A stretch of 43,310 nt of DNA from Candidatus Bathyarchaeota archaeon (GTDB lineage: Archaea; Thermoproteota; Bathyarchaeia; Bathyarchaeales; DTEX01). Below, in pieces: positions 1 through 8,418 of the stretch (positions are counted from its first letter, which is position 1; each line of letters begins with the position of its first letter). The position numbers were made by a program, and so were the translations under genes. The stretch covers positions 1-43,310 of the forward strand of contig PIYB01000003.1 in assembly GCA_003601835.1 (NCBI GenBank). Direction: 5' to 3'. The notes under the pieces are model-generated. The model was not told where the DNA came from, searched no databases, and saw only the letters and a program-made list of their open reading frames with translations.

Positions 1-39
1 CGCTCAAGGCCTGCGCTTTATCCGCTCAGCCACCCCGGC
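1..39 (-). tRNA. tRNA-Ser(TGA), 5' part only, cut by window edge
   Basis: On the minus strand the sequence starts with acceptor strand GCCGGGG, then TG, a D-arm (GGCT ... AAGC with GCGG in the loop) and the 5' anticodon stem CAGGC. The loop begins CTTGAG, giving anticodon TGA (Ser). The window edge removes the long variable arm, T-arm and 3' acceptor, so whether there is an intron after position 37 cannot be judged. A possible TATA-like TTTATT lies about 35 bases upstream on the same strand. The serine call rests on the anticodon and the typical archaeal tRNA-Ser 5' half. Confidence 0.75.
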
Positions 40-200
40 GTCTGGTTTGTTTTGGTTTCGTTTGACGTAGAATAAACGTTCTTCTGTTTATTTGAATCTT
101 TTTCCTTTTCTCCTGAGCTTCTTGGTTTGGTAAAACAGAAAAGAGGGTTTTTCTTTTTGGTTGAGCATAAGTCTAACAACGTGTTCGGCGGGTGGTTTGT

Positions 201-485
201 TTGAGGCTTTTGCTTGATGAGATGTATGCGGGGCTTAAGGAGTACTTTGAGACTTTAGGCTGGGAGGTTCTGACCGTTCAGGAGGCGGGTTTGCAGGGAG
301 CGAAGGATAAAGAGGTTGTGGCATACGCGAAGAAGCATAGTTTGCTGCTTGTCACGCAAGATCAGAAACCAGCGGATCTGGCTGAGCTTTCAGGCGTAAA
401 ATATATGTTGATATCTAACGCATTGATTGCGAAGATAGCTGATGAGAAGATTAGACAGAAATATCCTGACACGAAGCCAGAGTGA
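201..485 (+). CDS. PIN-like (DUF5615/Mut7-C type) RNase-like protein
   Basis: Small protein of about 94 residues that opens MRLLLDEMYAGLKEYF. A hydrophobic strand followed by D-E at the N-terminus, then KDKEVVAYAK and LLLVTQDQ, is the spacing of acidic residues in DUF5615/Mut7-C PIN-like domains. These are the toxin-like or RNA-processing branch of the PIN nuclease fold. A GTG at 192 is in frame, but the TTG at 201 is preferred because the conserved domain starts right there and GGTGG precedes it. No antitoxin-like gene is adjacent. RNase activity is inferred from fold similarity only. Confidence 0.6.
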   Translation: MRLLLDEMYAGLKEYFETLGWEVLTVQEAGLQGAKDKEVVAYAKKHSLLLVTQDQKPADLAELSGVKYMLISNALIAKIADEKIRQKYPDTKPE

Positions 486-536
486 TATAAAACAGCAAGC
501 CGTCACGCTCTAGGCTTCCGTGCCTGCAGCCTTGTT

Positions 537-1451
537 TCACAGTTGTCTTCCTGTCAGTCTTTCCACAAGAAAATCTTCAAATGCTGAAAGATCCTTCCAT
601 TCCGTTGCGCAACGAACGGTTCTAGCCTCATCGTCAATTACGGTGTAGCCATCATCTGTCACCTTGACGCCGAGCTCCTCCATAACAAGCAGGTCCTCTG
701 AGAAAGCTAGGTAAACCGCAACAGTGTCGAATAGAATCGAGCTCTCCGTCTCCCACGTTTTCCGCCAGCTTTCGCTGCTGCTCTTCAACCAGATTCTATA
801 GTTCTCCATCAAAGCTTGGACAAGAGGATCTCGGCATTCCCATACGGCTTTGTATTTTTCTTTCCGCAGCTTAACGAAGCTACAGGTGTCCAACGGCGTA
901 ATAGTTATGTCCCAAGCGGCAGCAAAAACTTTCTGCAGAGCCTTTGGATCCGAACGAACATTGTATTCGGCTATGACATCACCCATATGTCTTCTCCGTA
1001 TACAGCCGTGCATACCAACAAATCTGGCTTTCTCCGCGATTTTTGGTTCACGAAGAAGAGCTGCAGCGATGTTAGTCACTGGACCGGTGCAAATGAGGGT
1101 TATAGGGTCAGGTGAGTTCATTATTGTTTCAATCAAGGCTTCTACACCGTCTGAGTAAACGGTTCCAGCGTAAGAGTCTAATTCGTAGTTCTTCACCCAT
1201 TCGTACTGACGGCCTCTTCGGTTGCTTTGGTGAACCCCTATCCCGACTGAAACATCTGTTCTTCCCGCGATCTCCAACATTTTGGCGGCGATCTTTGCGC
1301 GGTAGGTTGTATTGCCCGTGTCTGAAACCACGAGTTTAACGTCGAGTTCAGGAGACTTGAGCAACATCGTCAACGCCCAAGTGTCATCTATGTCGCTGCC
1401 GATGTCGGTGTCGAAAACAACCGGAATCTTTCCTTCTGCACATGTTTTCAT
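537..1451 (-). CDS. Inosine-uridine preferring nucleoside hydrolase family protein
   Basis: 304 residues, the usual length for the IunH/nucleoside hydrolase family, which cleaves the N-glycosidic bond of ribonucleosides to a base and ribose. The N-terminal metal-binding motif DTDIGSDIDD is intact (residues about 14-23). The mid-protein strand LICTGPVTNIAAALL is typical, and the late metal aspartate appears in ILFDTVAVYL. The start codon overlaps the stop of the upstream dehydrogenase in an ATGA, so the two are probably translationally coupled. It likely belongs to cytoplasmic nucleoside or nucleoside-like sugar salvage. Substrate specificity cannot be read from the sequence. Confidence 0.88.
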   Translation of the reverse strand: MKTCAEGKIPVVFDTDIGSDIDDTWALTMLLKSPELDVKLVVSDTGNTTYRAKIAAKMLEIAGRTDVSVGIGVHQSNRRGRQYEWVKNYELDSYAGTVYSDGVEALIETIMNSPDPITLICTGPVTNIAAALLREPKIAEKARFVGMHGCIRRRHMGDVIAEYNVRSDPKALQKVFAAAWDITITPLDTCSFVKLRKEKYKAVWECRDPLVQALMENYRIWLKSSSESWRKTWETESSILFDTVAVYLAFSEDLLVMEELGVKVTDDGYTVIDDEARTVRCATEWKDLSAFEDFLVERLTGRQL

Positions 1452-2527
1452 GTTTCAAATACCTCTAACCTGTGTGATAAGCCTCTATACGGTTTCCCTA
1501 AAAGATTATGGTATGGAACCTTCTCTATCCTGCCGGTTTTCGAGGATTTCTCCGCTTCCTCCATGACGGCTATGACTCTTGCTGCTTCTTCGGGTTTAAC
1601 CTTTAACTCGGCTCCACGAAGAAGATGTGCGGCTATGTTCCGATAATACACGGGCCAAATGGTTTTCTTGAACCGTACCTTTTTTTCTACCGGTTTTCCG
1701 TCACTGAATGTTACGACCTTGAAATATTTCCTGCCGGGTTCAGAAACGATTCCTCCCCGGGTTCCCAGAATCCGCCAACGAGGTTTACGTATGCTCGCAA
1801 TGTTGGACAATTGGACATCTGCAACGGCGCCAGATAGAAAACGGATAACAGCCTCCACTTGGTCTTCATTCGTTACCTCTTTCCACACAAGTTTATGGAA
1901 GAAACCTGCCACACCTACAATTCTTTCCGGAATTATGTTCAGAACCTAGTCCATTAAATGAGAACCCCAATCGTAGAAGGCTCCACCCGAGATTTCCTTG
2001 CTTGAACGCCACCAAGACCCGGGCGAACTATAGCCTCCCATGAACGCTTCTAAATGGAAAACATCTCCGATCGTTTTCTTGTCTACTGTTTCCTTCAACG
2101 CTCTGAAGTCGCCGTCATACCGCCTGTTGTGAAAGACTGAAAGCATCAAATTCTTCTTTTTCGCCTCGTTAATCATACCTGTGGCTTCTGCGGTCGTAAT
2201 GCACATTGGTTTTTCGACAATGACATGTTTTCCAGCTTTTAAGCATTGAATAGCTAACGGGGCATGAGCGTTGTGAGGGATCACTATTGTTACAAGGTCA
2301 ACATCTTGTTTCTCCAGCATCTCACCAAGATCGTTGTATGTGCTGATCCATGGAAAATCCTTCTTCGCAACCTTGGTTCTTTCCGGATTCAAATCGCAGA
2401 CAGCAACAAGGTCCAGCCCCTTGGTGTCCCTGATACATTCGCATTGAAATTTGCCCACGTCAAAGGAGGAGCCGTAACCCACAACGGCACACTTGAACAA
2501 ATTTTTCTTTTTAGATCTTCGGGGCAT
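1448..2527 (-). pseudogene. Gfo/Idh/MocA-family oxidoreductase interrupted by an in-frame TAG
   Basis: Read through the TAG, this is one 359-codon NAD(P)-dependent dehydrogenase of the Gfo/Idh/MocA family. The Rossmann start has VVGYGSSF, the canonical EKP motif is in VIVEKPMCI, and the C-terminal domain contains WWRSSKEISGGAFYDWGSHLMD. The TAG (1946-1948) follows GSHLMD immediately, and the same frame continues VLNIIPERIVGV with no gap. Family members usually have Q at this place (HLIDQ), so a single CAG-to-TAG change explains it. Both halves retain family-like sequence and the gene runs by ATGA overlap into the nucleoside hydrolase gene. TAG is an ordinary stop elsewhere in the window (L37e, SepF, TupA). 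Possible causes are a recent nonsense mutation, a sequencing error, readthrough, or pyrrolysine insertion. Confidence 0.85.
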
Positions 2528-2785
2528 GACAAACCCGCACCTGAACAGGTCATCACTTGAATCCAGAGATCTTCACCCCGCTTTTAAGCCGTCTCTGGTG
2601 TTTCGCATATTTTATGATGTTGAGAAAGTTTGTTGGGTTAAATCAAAGCCTTCAGAACTGGAACACGATGTCCACCTGACGATTTGACAAGCCAAGCGGC
2701 GCCACAAGCCAATTGAACAGGTTTTTAAGTTACGATCGTAAAACTTGTTTGTTGCGTTTACATATCCGGAGAAGATGAGCAAGTC

Positions 2786-3607
2786 TTGAAGTGCCAACAC
2801 TGCGGTGAGAACGTTGACCTTCCATTTAAATGCCCATTCTGTGGCGGATACTTTTGCGCAGACCACAGGCTGCCAGAGAACCATAACTGCTCAGAACTCG
2901 CAAGAGTAAGAGCCCGCAAACCTCCAGTAACCAAGAATAATCGTCAGCTAGAGGCTGAAAGAGAGGCAGCGCCGGTTTACCCTGTCAAGTTTAGAAAGGG
3001 CCTTCAGACAAGCTCCACCGAGATCCTTCACTTAGCAGCAGCCACATTCATAGTTATGGCGGTGGGACTGTCCATGTACGGAAGCGGCGTGAGCTGGATA
3101 TTCATGTTTTTCAGAAACCCATTCAAGTCACTTGTCTCAGGACTTGTGTTTGCCGGGGTCTTTATCTGTCACGAACTGGCGCACAAATGGACTGCTAATC
3201 ATTACGGATTGTGGGCTGAATTCCGTTTAAGCTTGATGGGCGTCGCTTTCACGCTTATCTCAATAGCCTCAAACCTGTTGAAAATAGTTTCGCCTGGAGC
3301 AGTGATGATATCAGGCGTGGCGAACAAGAAGATATTAGGCGTCATAGCCCTAGCAGGACCCGCCATAAGCCTAACAATCTCATGTTTGCTCTTTTCGTCA
3401 TATCTATTCCTGCCAAAAAGCCCGTACAGCTTAATTGCTCTTCACGGAGGATTTATCAGTGCTTGGATAGCGATTCTTAACCTAGTTCCATTCAGCGTGT
3501 TGGATGGAGCAAAAATCATGTGGTGGAACAAAACGGTTTGGGCTGTTGTCTTCATCGTATCCATTGCACTGAACATCTGGGCTATTTTATATTTCCCGCT
3601 AGGTTAG
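2786..3607 (+). CDS. Site-2 protease family (M50) metalloprotease with N-terminal AN1 zinc finger
   Basis: 273 residues. The N-terminus is a complete AN1-type zinc finger: C3, C6, C16, C19, C24, H27, H33 and C35 have the exact C-x2-C-x9-C-x2-C-x4-C-x2-H-x5-H-x-C spacing. A multi-spanning S2P domain follows, with HELAH at 129-133 in a membrane segment and the third metal ligand D240 in NLVPFSVLDGAKI. S2P enzymes cut substrates within the membrane. The zinc finger probably recruits a substrate or partner on the cytoplasmic side. Start TTG at 2786: the ATG at 2774 runs into a stop at once, and the zinc finger begins at residue 3. A TTTTTAAG TATA-like box lies at about 2720. Confidence 0.85.
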   Translation: MKCQHCGENVDLPFKCPFCGGYFCADHRLPENHNCSELARVRARKPPVTKNNRQLEAEREAAPVYPVKFRKGLQTSSTEILHLAAATFIVMAVGLSMYGSGVSWIFMFFRNPFKSLVSGLVFAGVFICHELAHKWTANHYGLWAEFRLSLMGVAFTLISIASNLLKIVSPGAVMISGVANKKILGVIALAGPAISLTISCLLFSSYLFLPKSPYSLIALHGGFISAWIAILNLVPFSVLDGAKIMWWNKTVWAVVFIVSIALNIWAILYFPLG

Positions 3608-3717
3608 CGCAAAAATCTTCTTTTAAGACAACGAGAAACAGAATCTTAAACCGTAAAAGATGGATGGAACATTCGAAGATTCTGCTTGTTACTTTCGTGT
3701 CAAACAACCGAAAAAGG

Positions 3718-4026
3718 TCAGATCAGCTCAATGCTGATGAAAACTTCTTCTGGAACCCGCATCCTCATAATGCGGCGCATAACCCTTTCTTCCGCATCGA
3801 TGTCCATTAGACGTTTATGAATGCGCAGTTCCCACCTGTCCCATGTTTTTGTTCCTCCCCCGCAAGGAGTCTTCATAACAGGGACACGAAGCCGCTTCGT
3901 CGGCAGCGGGATAGGACCGTTCGCTTTAACCCCGCTTCTCTGGGCTATGGTTTTCAGCTCGTTGCATACGTTTTCGAGCTTCTTGTAGTCGGTGCTCGTC
4001 AATTTTATCCTAGCTTTTCTCACCAT
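3718..4026 (-). CDS. rps10: 30S ribosomal protein S10 (uS10)
   Basis: 102 residues, the standard archaeal length. It starts [20 protein letters not shown] and contains [20 protein letters not shown] and the [13 protein letters not shown] loop that contacts 16S rRNA. It lies downstream of LSm and L37e on the same strand, so the three may be one translation/RNA operon. In many archaea S10 follows the EF-1A gene; that gene is not adjacent here. Confidence 0.95.
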   Translation of the reverse strand: MVRKARIKLTSTDYKKLENVCNELKTIAQRSGVKANGPIPLPTKRLRVPVMKTPCGGGTKTWDRWELRIHKRLMDIDAEERVMRRIMRMRVPEEVFISIELI

Positions 4027-4103
4027 GCCCAGATCACGTCAATTTCGCTAACTTTTCCAACCGCATTATTTAAAGGCTTTTGTTCAATCATTCTCGGCTG
4101 GGG

Positions 4104-4292
4104 CTAGAGTATTCTTTTCCGGGTGACTTTCTTCGTTCGCCATGAATATCTGTTTATTCTAGGCGATTCGCCGTAGCCACATGCAGCGCATTTTTTCTTT
4201 CTTACATGGTATGATCTTCTGCCGCAGCGTCTGCAGCGGATGTGAACTGTTTTTCCCATTCGCTTTCCAAAAGAAGGAGTTCCTTTACCCAT
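4104..4292 (-). CDS. rpl37e: 50S ribosomal protein L37e
   Basis: 62 residues. It has the L37e zinc ribbon C-x2-C-x14-C-x2-C (CRRCGRR ... CAACGYG) and the basic tail RYSWRTKKV. It begins [20 protein letters not shown], the almost invariant family start. It sits 8 bases downstream of the LSm gene, the classical archaeal LSm-L37e pairing, so co-transcription is expected. Confidence 0.96.
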   Translation of the reverse strand: MGKGTPSFGKRMGKTVHIRCRRCGRRSYHVRKKKCAACGYGESPRINRYSWRTKKVTRKRIL

Positions 4293-4300
4293 CGGTTATT

Positions 4301-4531
4301 TCACCTTGGTGGAGGAGAGATCATTACAACGTTATCTCCCCGAAGTATTATTAGCCCCAGTTTTTCTACATTGTTGGTGTCCGTGACGTCCTCAGCCTTC
4401 TCTAAGACGAGGTTCAGATGCTGATCGAATCCCCGTAGCTGTCCCCGTATGCTTTTGCCACCTCTCAGTCTTATTAGCACTGTTTTGCCGAGGCTTTCTT
4501 CAAGGATTTGAACCGCCATTGTTTTCGACAT
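4301..4531 (-). CDS. LSm (Sm-like archaeal protein, SmAP)
   Basis: 76 residues, one Sm fold. Sm1 is in VLIRLRGGKSIRGQLRGFDQHLNLVL and Sm2 in LGLIILRGDNVVMI. Archaeal LSm proteins form heptameric rings that bind U-rich RNA and are involved in tRNA and small-RNA metabolism. It is first of the LSm-L37e-S10 group. The gene shares a divergent intergenic region with the PUA gene, and an A/T-rich TATA-like element near 4573-4586 could serve both directions. Confidence 0.95.
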   Translation of the reverse strand: MSKTMAVQILEESLGKTVLIRLRGGKSIRGQLRGFDQHLNLVLEKAEDVTDTNNVEKLGLIILRGDNVVMISPPPR

Positions 4532-4572
4532 TCCTTGCTGGTCTGCTGATGCTTTCTTCTTGTATGAAGGAC

Positions 4573-4586
4573 CGCAAATTTATATG
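4573..4586. promoter_or_regulatory. Divergent TATA-like element between LSm and PUA genes
   Basis: AAATTTATATG on the plus strand reads TATAAATTT on the minus strand. On the plus strand it lies about 30 bases before the ATG at 4609, fitting a near-leaderless transcript. On the minus strand it is about 45-50 bases before the LSm start. The double use is an inference from position. Confidence 0.5.
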
Positions 4587-4608
4587 TGTTACGTTCCGAT
4601 TTACTCAT

Positions 4609-5106
4609 ATGCACAGAATTGTACGCCGATATTTCCCTCGGAGAAAAGAAAAAAAGCTACTTTTAGAAAATATTTCTAGAAGTCTTGGAATAAACGTTGA
4701 AGACATGTTTAAGTCTAGACCCCGAGTAGAAATAGTGGAAACAGCCAAGCATAGAATATTTGTGTTTGACGACTGTCCCTTAATCGCGGAATCTGAAGGG
4801 CAGCTGTTTCCTACGTTGCTGTTCGAGGAATACCTTTCCGACCTACCGAAGATTGTGGTAGATATGGGAGCTGTGCCTCATGTATGCAACGGGGCTAATG
4901 TAATGGCTCCAGGGATAGTCAAGATTCAGGGAACATTCGCAGCGGGAAGCTTAGTTTTGGTGCTGGATGAAAGAAACCAGAAGGCTTTAGCAGTAGCCCA
5001 GGCGCTTGTTGACTCTGAAATGGCTAAAACGTCTAAAAAAGGTAAACTTTTCAGGAATCTGCATTACGTGTCCGATGATGTCTGGAACGCAGCTAAAGAG
5101 CTGTGA
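4609..5106 (+). CDS. PUA-domain RNA-binding protein (MCT-1/Tma20-like)
   Basis: 165 residues when started at ATG 4609. The frame is open to 4519, but those residues are unlike the family and the TATA-like element at 4573-4586 would then lie inside the gene. The N-terminal half (LLLENISRSLGI, VEIVETAKHRIFVFDD) resembles the pre-PUA module. The C-terminal half (PKIVVDMGAVPHVCNGANVMAPGI ... GSLVLVLDE) is a PUA domain. Archaeal homologues of MCT-1/eIF2D are thought to act on ribosomes or tRNA. The stop overlaps the GTG start of the sepF frame (GTGA), suggesting coupled translation. Confidence 0.82.
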   Translation: MHRIVRRYFPRRKEKKLLLENISRSLGINVEDMFKSRPRVEIVETAKHRIFVFDDCPLIAESEGQLFPTLLFEEYLSDLPKIVVDMGAVPHVCNGANVMAPGIVKIQGTFAAGSLVLVLDERNQKALAVAQALVDSEMAKTSKKGKLFRNLHYVSDDVWNAAKEL

Positions 5107-5627
5107 GAAGAAAAAGAGTTAAGGGCTTTACTAAGATATTTAAGATTGTAATGCGTCAGTGTTCTATGTTGAGGGGTGCACCTTTGGCAGATTTAGGCAA
5201 GATTATTGAAAGAATAATCGGCAAAGTTAAGAAAGAAGAAGAATTGGCTGAGGAAGCTCCAGTCGATATCCCTGCTACCTCTGCTTCTTCAGCTCCGTTC
5301 CCTGTTTCTGCTTCCATCCCCGATAAAAAAATTCCAGAAACCGTCTACATCAAAGCCTCCACATTACATTCCCTTGACGAACTGAACGGAATCAAGGATG
5401 AAGTTGAGTCAGGAAACATCATAATAGTCAAGGTTGGTCCTCTAGCCCGTAAAAGCGTGGACGATGTCAAACGTGCCGTCAGTGAACTCAGCGAATTCGC
5501 AGAGAATATCGGCGGCGACATAGCTCGCTTGGGTGAAGAACGTGTTGTCGTAACGCCTTTCTTCGTCAAGATATGGAGAGAAAAAATGCCCAAAGAAGAA
5601 GACGAATCTTCTAGCGAAGCCGAATAG
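5103..5627 (+). CDS. sepF: SepF-like cell division protein
   Basis: 174 residues from GTG 5103, or about 153 from ATG 5166, which better matches the usual archaeal SepF N-terminus. A charged and then Pro/Ser/Ala-rich linker (about residues 40-75) leads to the conserved SepF domain. That domain begins VYIKASTLHSLDELNGI and contains IIIVKVGPL, DDVKRAVSEL and GGDIARLGEERVVVTP. In archaea SepF anchors FtsZ filaments to the membrane, and the N-terminal stretch LADLGKIIERIIGKVKK is a plausible amphipathic helix. The 3' end overlaps the convergent aCPSF1 gene by 17 bases. Confidence 0.85.
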   Translation: MRRKRVKGFTKIFKIVMRQCSMLRGAPLADLGKIIERIIGKVKKEEELAEEAPVDIPATSASSAPFPVSASIPDKKIPETVYIKASTLHSLDELNGIKDEVESGNIIIVKVGPLARKSVDDVKRAVSELSEFAENIGGDIARLGEERVVVTPFFVKIWREKMPKEEDESSSEAE

Positions 5628-7530
5628 TCTCAAGAATATCCGGGGCCACAGCGTCAATTTTGTATCTCGCCCGCAGGTAGTCAGCGAGACCGATGCATTT
5701 GGATCTTTCGCCATGACATACGATGATATGTTCGGGTTTCGATGCGAGTTTACGGATGTATCCTATTATTTGCCGTCTGTCTGAATGCCCCGAGAACCCT
5801 TCCACCGTGTGAACCTCTAGATTGCATTTTATGACTTTTATCTTTCCTTCAGAGTTCAATATTGAGACTTCTGGCACACCTTTCTGCACCCGTCTTCCAA
5901 GAGTCCCCTCAATCTGGTAACTGACGAAAATGATTGAGTTCCGTTTATCATGCGCCAACCGCTGGAAATATTCTATTATCGGTCCTCCTTCAAGCATCCC
6001 TGCCGTTGCCACAATGATACTTGGCTCCCCCTCAATTATGTCGTCCCTAGCGCTCGGATGCTCCACAACCGTGAAATAGTCAGATTCAAACGGGTTCACT
6101 CCTTGATTAAGAATAGTGTTCCGAACCTCTCTTGCCAGGTACTCAGGATAAGCCGTGTGGATAGCGGTTGCCTCCGAAATCATTCCTTCTATGAAGACCG
6201 GTGCCTCTTTCAGCAGTCCCCTCCTCATGTAGTCATCAAGAATCAACATAATCTCCTGCGCTCTGCCAACCGCAGGCACCGGGATCATGGCTTTTCCACC
6301 TCGACTAAGCGTCTCATTTATGACCGTGACAAGCTTTTGTTCAGCCTCTGCTCTTGAAGGCATGATGTCTCCTGGAGCACTGTATGTTCCTTCCGTTATT
6401 ATTGTTTCAACCCTCGGAAAGTCTTTGGCTGCTGCTTCAAGCAACATCGTTTTCCCATACTTGAAGTCGCCTGTATAAACTATGTTGTGGTAGCCTTCAC
6501 CTATGTGCAGGTGGATAATTGAGGACCCAAGGATGTGTCCTGCGTTATGTAAAGTCAAACGAATATCTGGCGCTATGTCTGTTACCACCCCGAAACGTAA
6601 CGGAATAGTATGCAGCACGCTTTCCCGTACATTCTTCTGGTCGTAAGGAAGAGTCAAGCCTTGCTTAGCTAGAACATCAAGGTAATCAAGCTGAAGAAGA
6701 GTCATCAAACTTAAATTGGGCACAGAACAGTATGTTGGACCGTTATAACCATATTTGTAAAGGAATGGAAGAAATCCGCAATGATCTAGATGTGCATGAC
6801 TTATGACAACGGCATCCAGATCCGCAGGGTCAAACTGAGCAACATCAAACCTTGGGAAAGCTTCGAAAGGCCTAGTCGAACCGGGGTTGATGCCGCAGTC
6901 AAGGAGAACGTGGCTTTCTCTTGTCTCAACAAGAATAGCGGACCGTCCAACCTCTCGTGCTCCTCCCAGCATTGTAACTCTGACATCTCCGACCTCATAG
7001 ATCAGGGGACGATAGATTCTTTCACCAATATTGCGGAGAACTCTTTCCCGATCCTTGCTTCCCGAATACAATGAATGCCTAACATGAGCTATTATCTTAG
7101 ACTGTTTCGGGGGGCTTCTCAAGACGCGTGGTATCCAACGTGTTTTCACAACAATCTCTTGAAGGGTTACACCGTTCTTACCTATAGCGAGCCCCGGTTT
7201 CTTCGCTTCTATTATGACTTCACCCAACGTTGGATCAAACAGAACATTTGTAACCTCTGCTTCTGACGGAATTATGTTCGTTATAACCTTACGCGCTTCG
7301 GATTCAGGTATTCTAACCGAAGGATCTGAACGTATCACTATTCGTTTCTTGATTAGGTTAACGATGTCCGTGATAACACGGCTGTGCGTAACCCTGATCT
7401 CCGGTTTCTTCGTGTATATTGCTAATGAAGGCCCCTCGAACTCGATCCGAGTGATCTCTGCTTCCTTCGGTATGTGGCTTAGTATCGTTTGCCTAATCTC
7501 AACTTTGTTTTCTGGCAAGGTCACACCCAT
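5611..7530 (-). CDS. aCPSF1, KH-domain beta-CASP ribonuclease (transcription termination factor)
   Basis: 639 residues, the full aCPSF1 length. The first ~145 residues are the KH region, including GKNG at 117-120. The metallo-beta-lactamase core follows, with HAHLDH at 245-250, GHILGSSI, YTGDFKYG and TEGTYS. The beta-CASP insert has VPAVGRAQE, and the C-terminal motifs are ATAGMLEGGP, FSGHSDRRQI and CHGERSK. The enzyme is an archaeal homologue of CPSF73. It acts as endonuclease and 5'-3' exonuclease and terminates transcription at U-rich sites. All zinc ligands appear intact. It lies just downstream of the proteasome beta gene on the same strand (27 bases apart). Confidence 0.96.
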   Translation of the reverse strand: MGVTLPENKVEIRQTILSHIPKEAEITRIEFEGPSLAIYTKKPEIRVTHSRVITDIVNLIKKRIVIRSDPSVRIPESEARKVITNIIPSEAEVTNVLFDPTLGEVIIEAKKPGLAIGKNGVTLQEIVVKTRWIPRVLRSPPKQSKIIAHVRHSLYSGSKDRERVLRNIGERIYRPLIYEVGDVRVTMLGGAREVGRSAILVETRESHVLLDCGINPGSTRPFEAFPRFDVAQFDPADLDAVVISHAHLDHCGFLPFLYKYGYNGPTYCSVPNLSLMTLLQLDYLDVLAKQGLTLPYDQKNVRESVLHTIPLRFGVVTDIAPDIRLTLHNAGHILGSSIIHLHIGEGYHNIVYTGDFKYGKTMLLEAAAKDFPRVETIITEGTYSAPGDIMPSRAEAEQKLVTVINETLSRGGKAMIPVPAVGRAQEIMLILDDYMRRGLLKEAPVFIEGMISEATAIHTAYPEYLAREVRNTILNQGVNPFESDYFTVVEHPSARDDIIEGEPSIIVATAGMLEGGPIIEYFQRLAHDKRNSIIFVSYQIEGTLGRRVQKGVPEVSILNSEGKIKVIKCNLEVHTVEGFSGHSDRRQIIGYIRKLASKPEHIIVCHGERSKCIGLADYLRARYKIDAVAPDILETIRLR

Positions 7531-7557
7531 CTACGTGCTCCTTTTGTGAACGTTAGC

Positions 7558-8217
7558 TTAGAAAGCTGCAAGGATCTTTTCTTTCTCTTCAGCGCTTAGC
7601 TCGCGGTATCCTTTCTCATCGATGACTGAAACGTCGAAGCTGTCTCCGCTCGCCGCATCTCTTTTCATGGCAGAGGTTATTGACTGCACAACTATCTGTA
7701 ACACTTCTTGCAGAGGGAGACCTTCCCGATACTTCTGCTCGAGAACGCCATAGGCTATGGGTGAGCCGGAGCCAGTTGCGACGTTTTTTTCTTCGGTTAT
7801 GCTTCCGAACGGGTCTATGGTAAATATGTGCGGTCCGGAAGAGTCAACCCCGCCAATAATTATCTGGGCTACGTAAGGAAAAAAACGATTTGAGAAGAAA
7901 AGGTTTGCAACTAGCCGAGCTGCTGCGCTTACTGGCATCGGAAATTTTCTCTCAAGACTATACATTTTTGCGTTCGTCTTAAGTATCTCCACCGTCCGTT
8001 GTGCATCTGCAACCACTCCTGAAATCGTCATAGCTAGGTGGTTGTCTATTTTGTAGACCTTCTTTCCCCTTTTATGAACGATAAGGGAACCCATAGTCAC
8101 TCGGGTGTCTGAAGCAAGAACCACACCGTCTTTGCTTATTGCTCCCACGGTGGTTGTTCCTCTAAATGCCATTTCGTTTATTTTCTTGTACATCTTTTTT
8201 GGTTCTCCGAGAATCAC
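7558..8217 (-). CDS. psmB: 20S proteasome beta subunit
   Basis: 219 residues. A 20-residue propeptide ends ...MAFRG and is followed by T21, the mature N-terminal catalytic threonine (TTTVG). Counting from it, D17 (ASDTR) and K33 (RGKKV) fall at the catalytic positions, and GSGSPIAYGVL and DAASGDSFDV are canonical. It forms the two inner heptameric rings of the archaeal 20S proteasome. Two internal Met codons could be alternative starts without changing the mature protein. The alpha subunit is not in this window. Confidence 0.96.
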   Translation of the reverse strand: MILGEPKKMYKKINEMAFRGTTTVGAISKDGVVLASDTRVTMGSLIVHKRGKKVYKIDNHLAMTISGVVADAQRTVEILKTNAKMYSLERKFPMPVSAAARLVANLFFSNRFFPYVAQIIIGGVDSSGPHIFTIDPFGSITEEKNVATGSGSPIAYGVLEQKYREGLPLQEVLQIVVQSITSAMKRDAASGDSFDVSVIDEKGYRELSAEEKEKILAAF

Positions 8218-8296
8218 GCTCTTGCAGGTGCAAGGTTCTGCTCGTCTTTAACAAGAGAGTGCAAGATACCAGGGAAAACTAATAATTCGGAGGTTA

Positions 8297-8306
8297 GATT
8301 TAAATC
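8297..8306 (-). promoter_or_regulatory. TATA box of the proteasome beta gene
   Basis: Perfect palindrome GATTTAAATC about 80 bases upstream of the psmB start, in a purine/AT-rich context. It is the best TATA candidate on that strand and predicts a 5' leader of roughly 50-55 nt. A separate GCTTAAAAG at about 8365 is better placed for the egsA gene on the plus strand. Confidence 0.45.
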
Positions 8307-8418
8307 GTTCGGATTTCTGACCTAGACTGGAGAACCAAAACGGTTTTCACGGAGAAACGAAGAAGGCTTAAAAGAAGTCGGAGAATATCTCTAAGCTACA
8401 CCTAAGAGAGGACAACCT

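Noticed and set aside
1946-1948. A BHB intron as explanation for the TAG in the dehydrogenase
   Set aside because: There is no extra sequence relative to the family at this place; HLMD-stop-VLN aligns without insertion, so a base substitution is the simpler reading.
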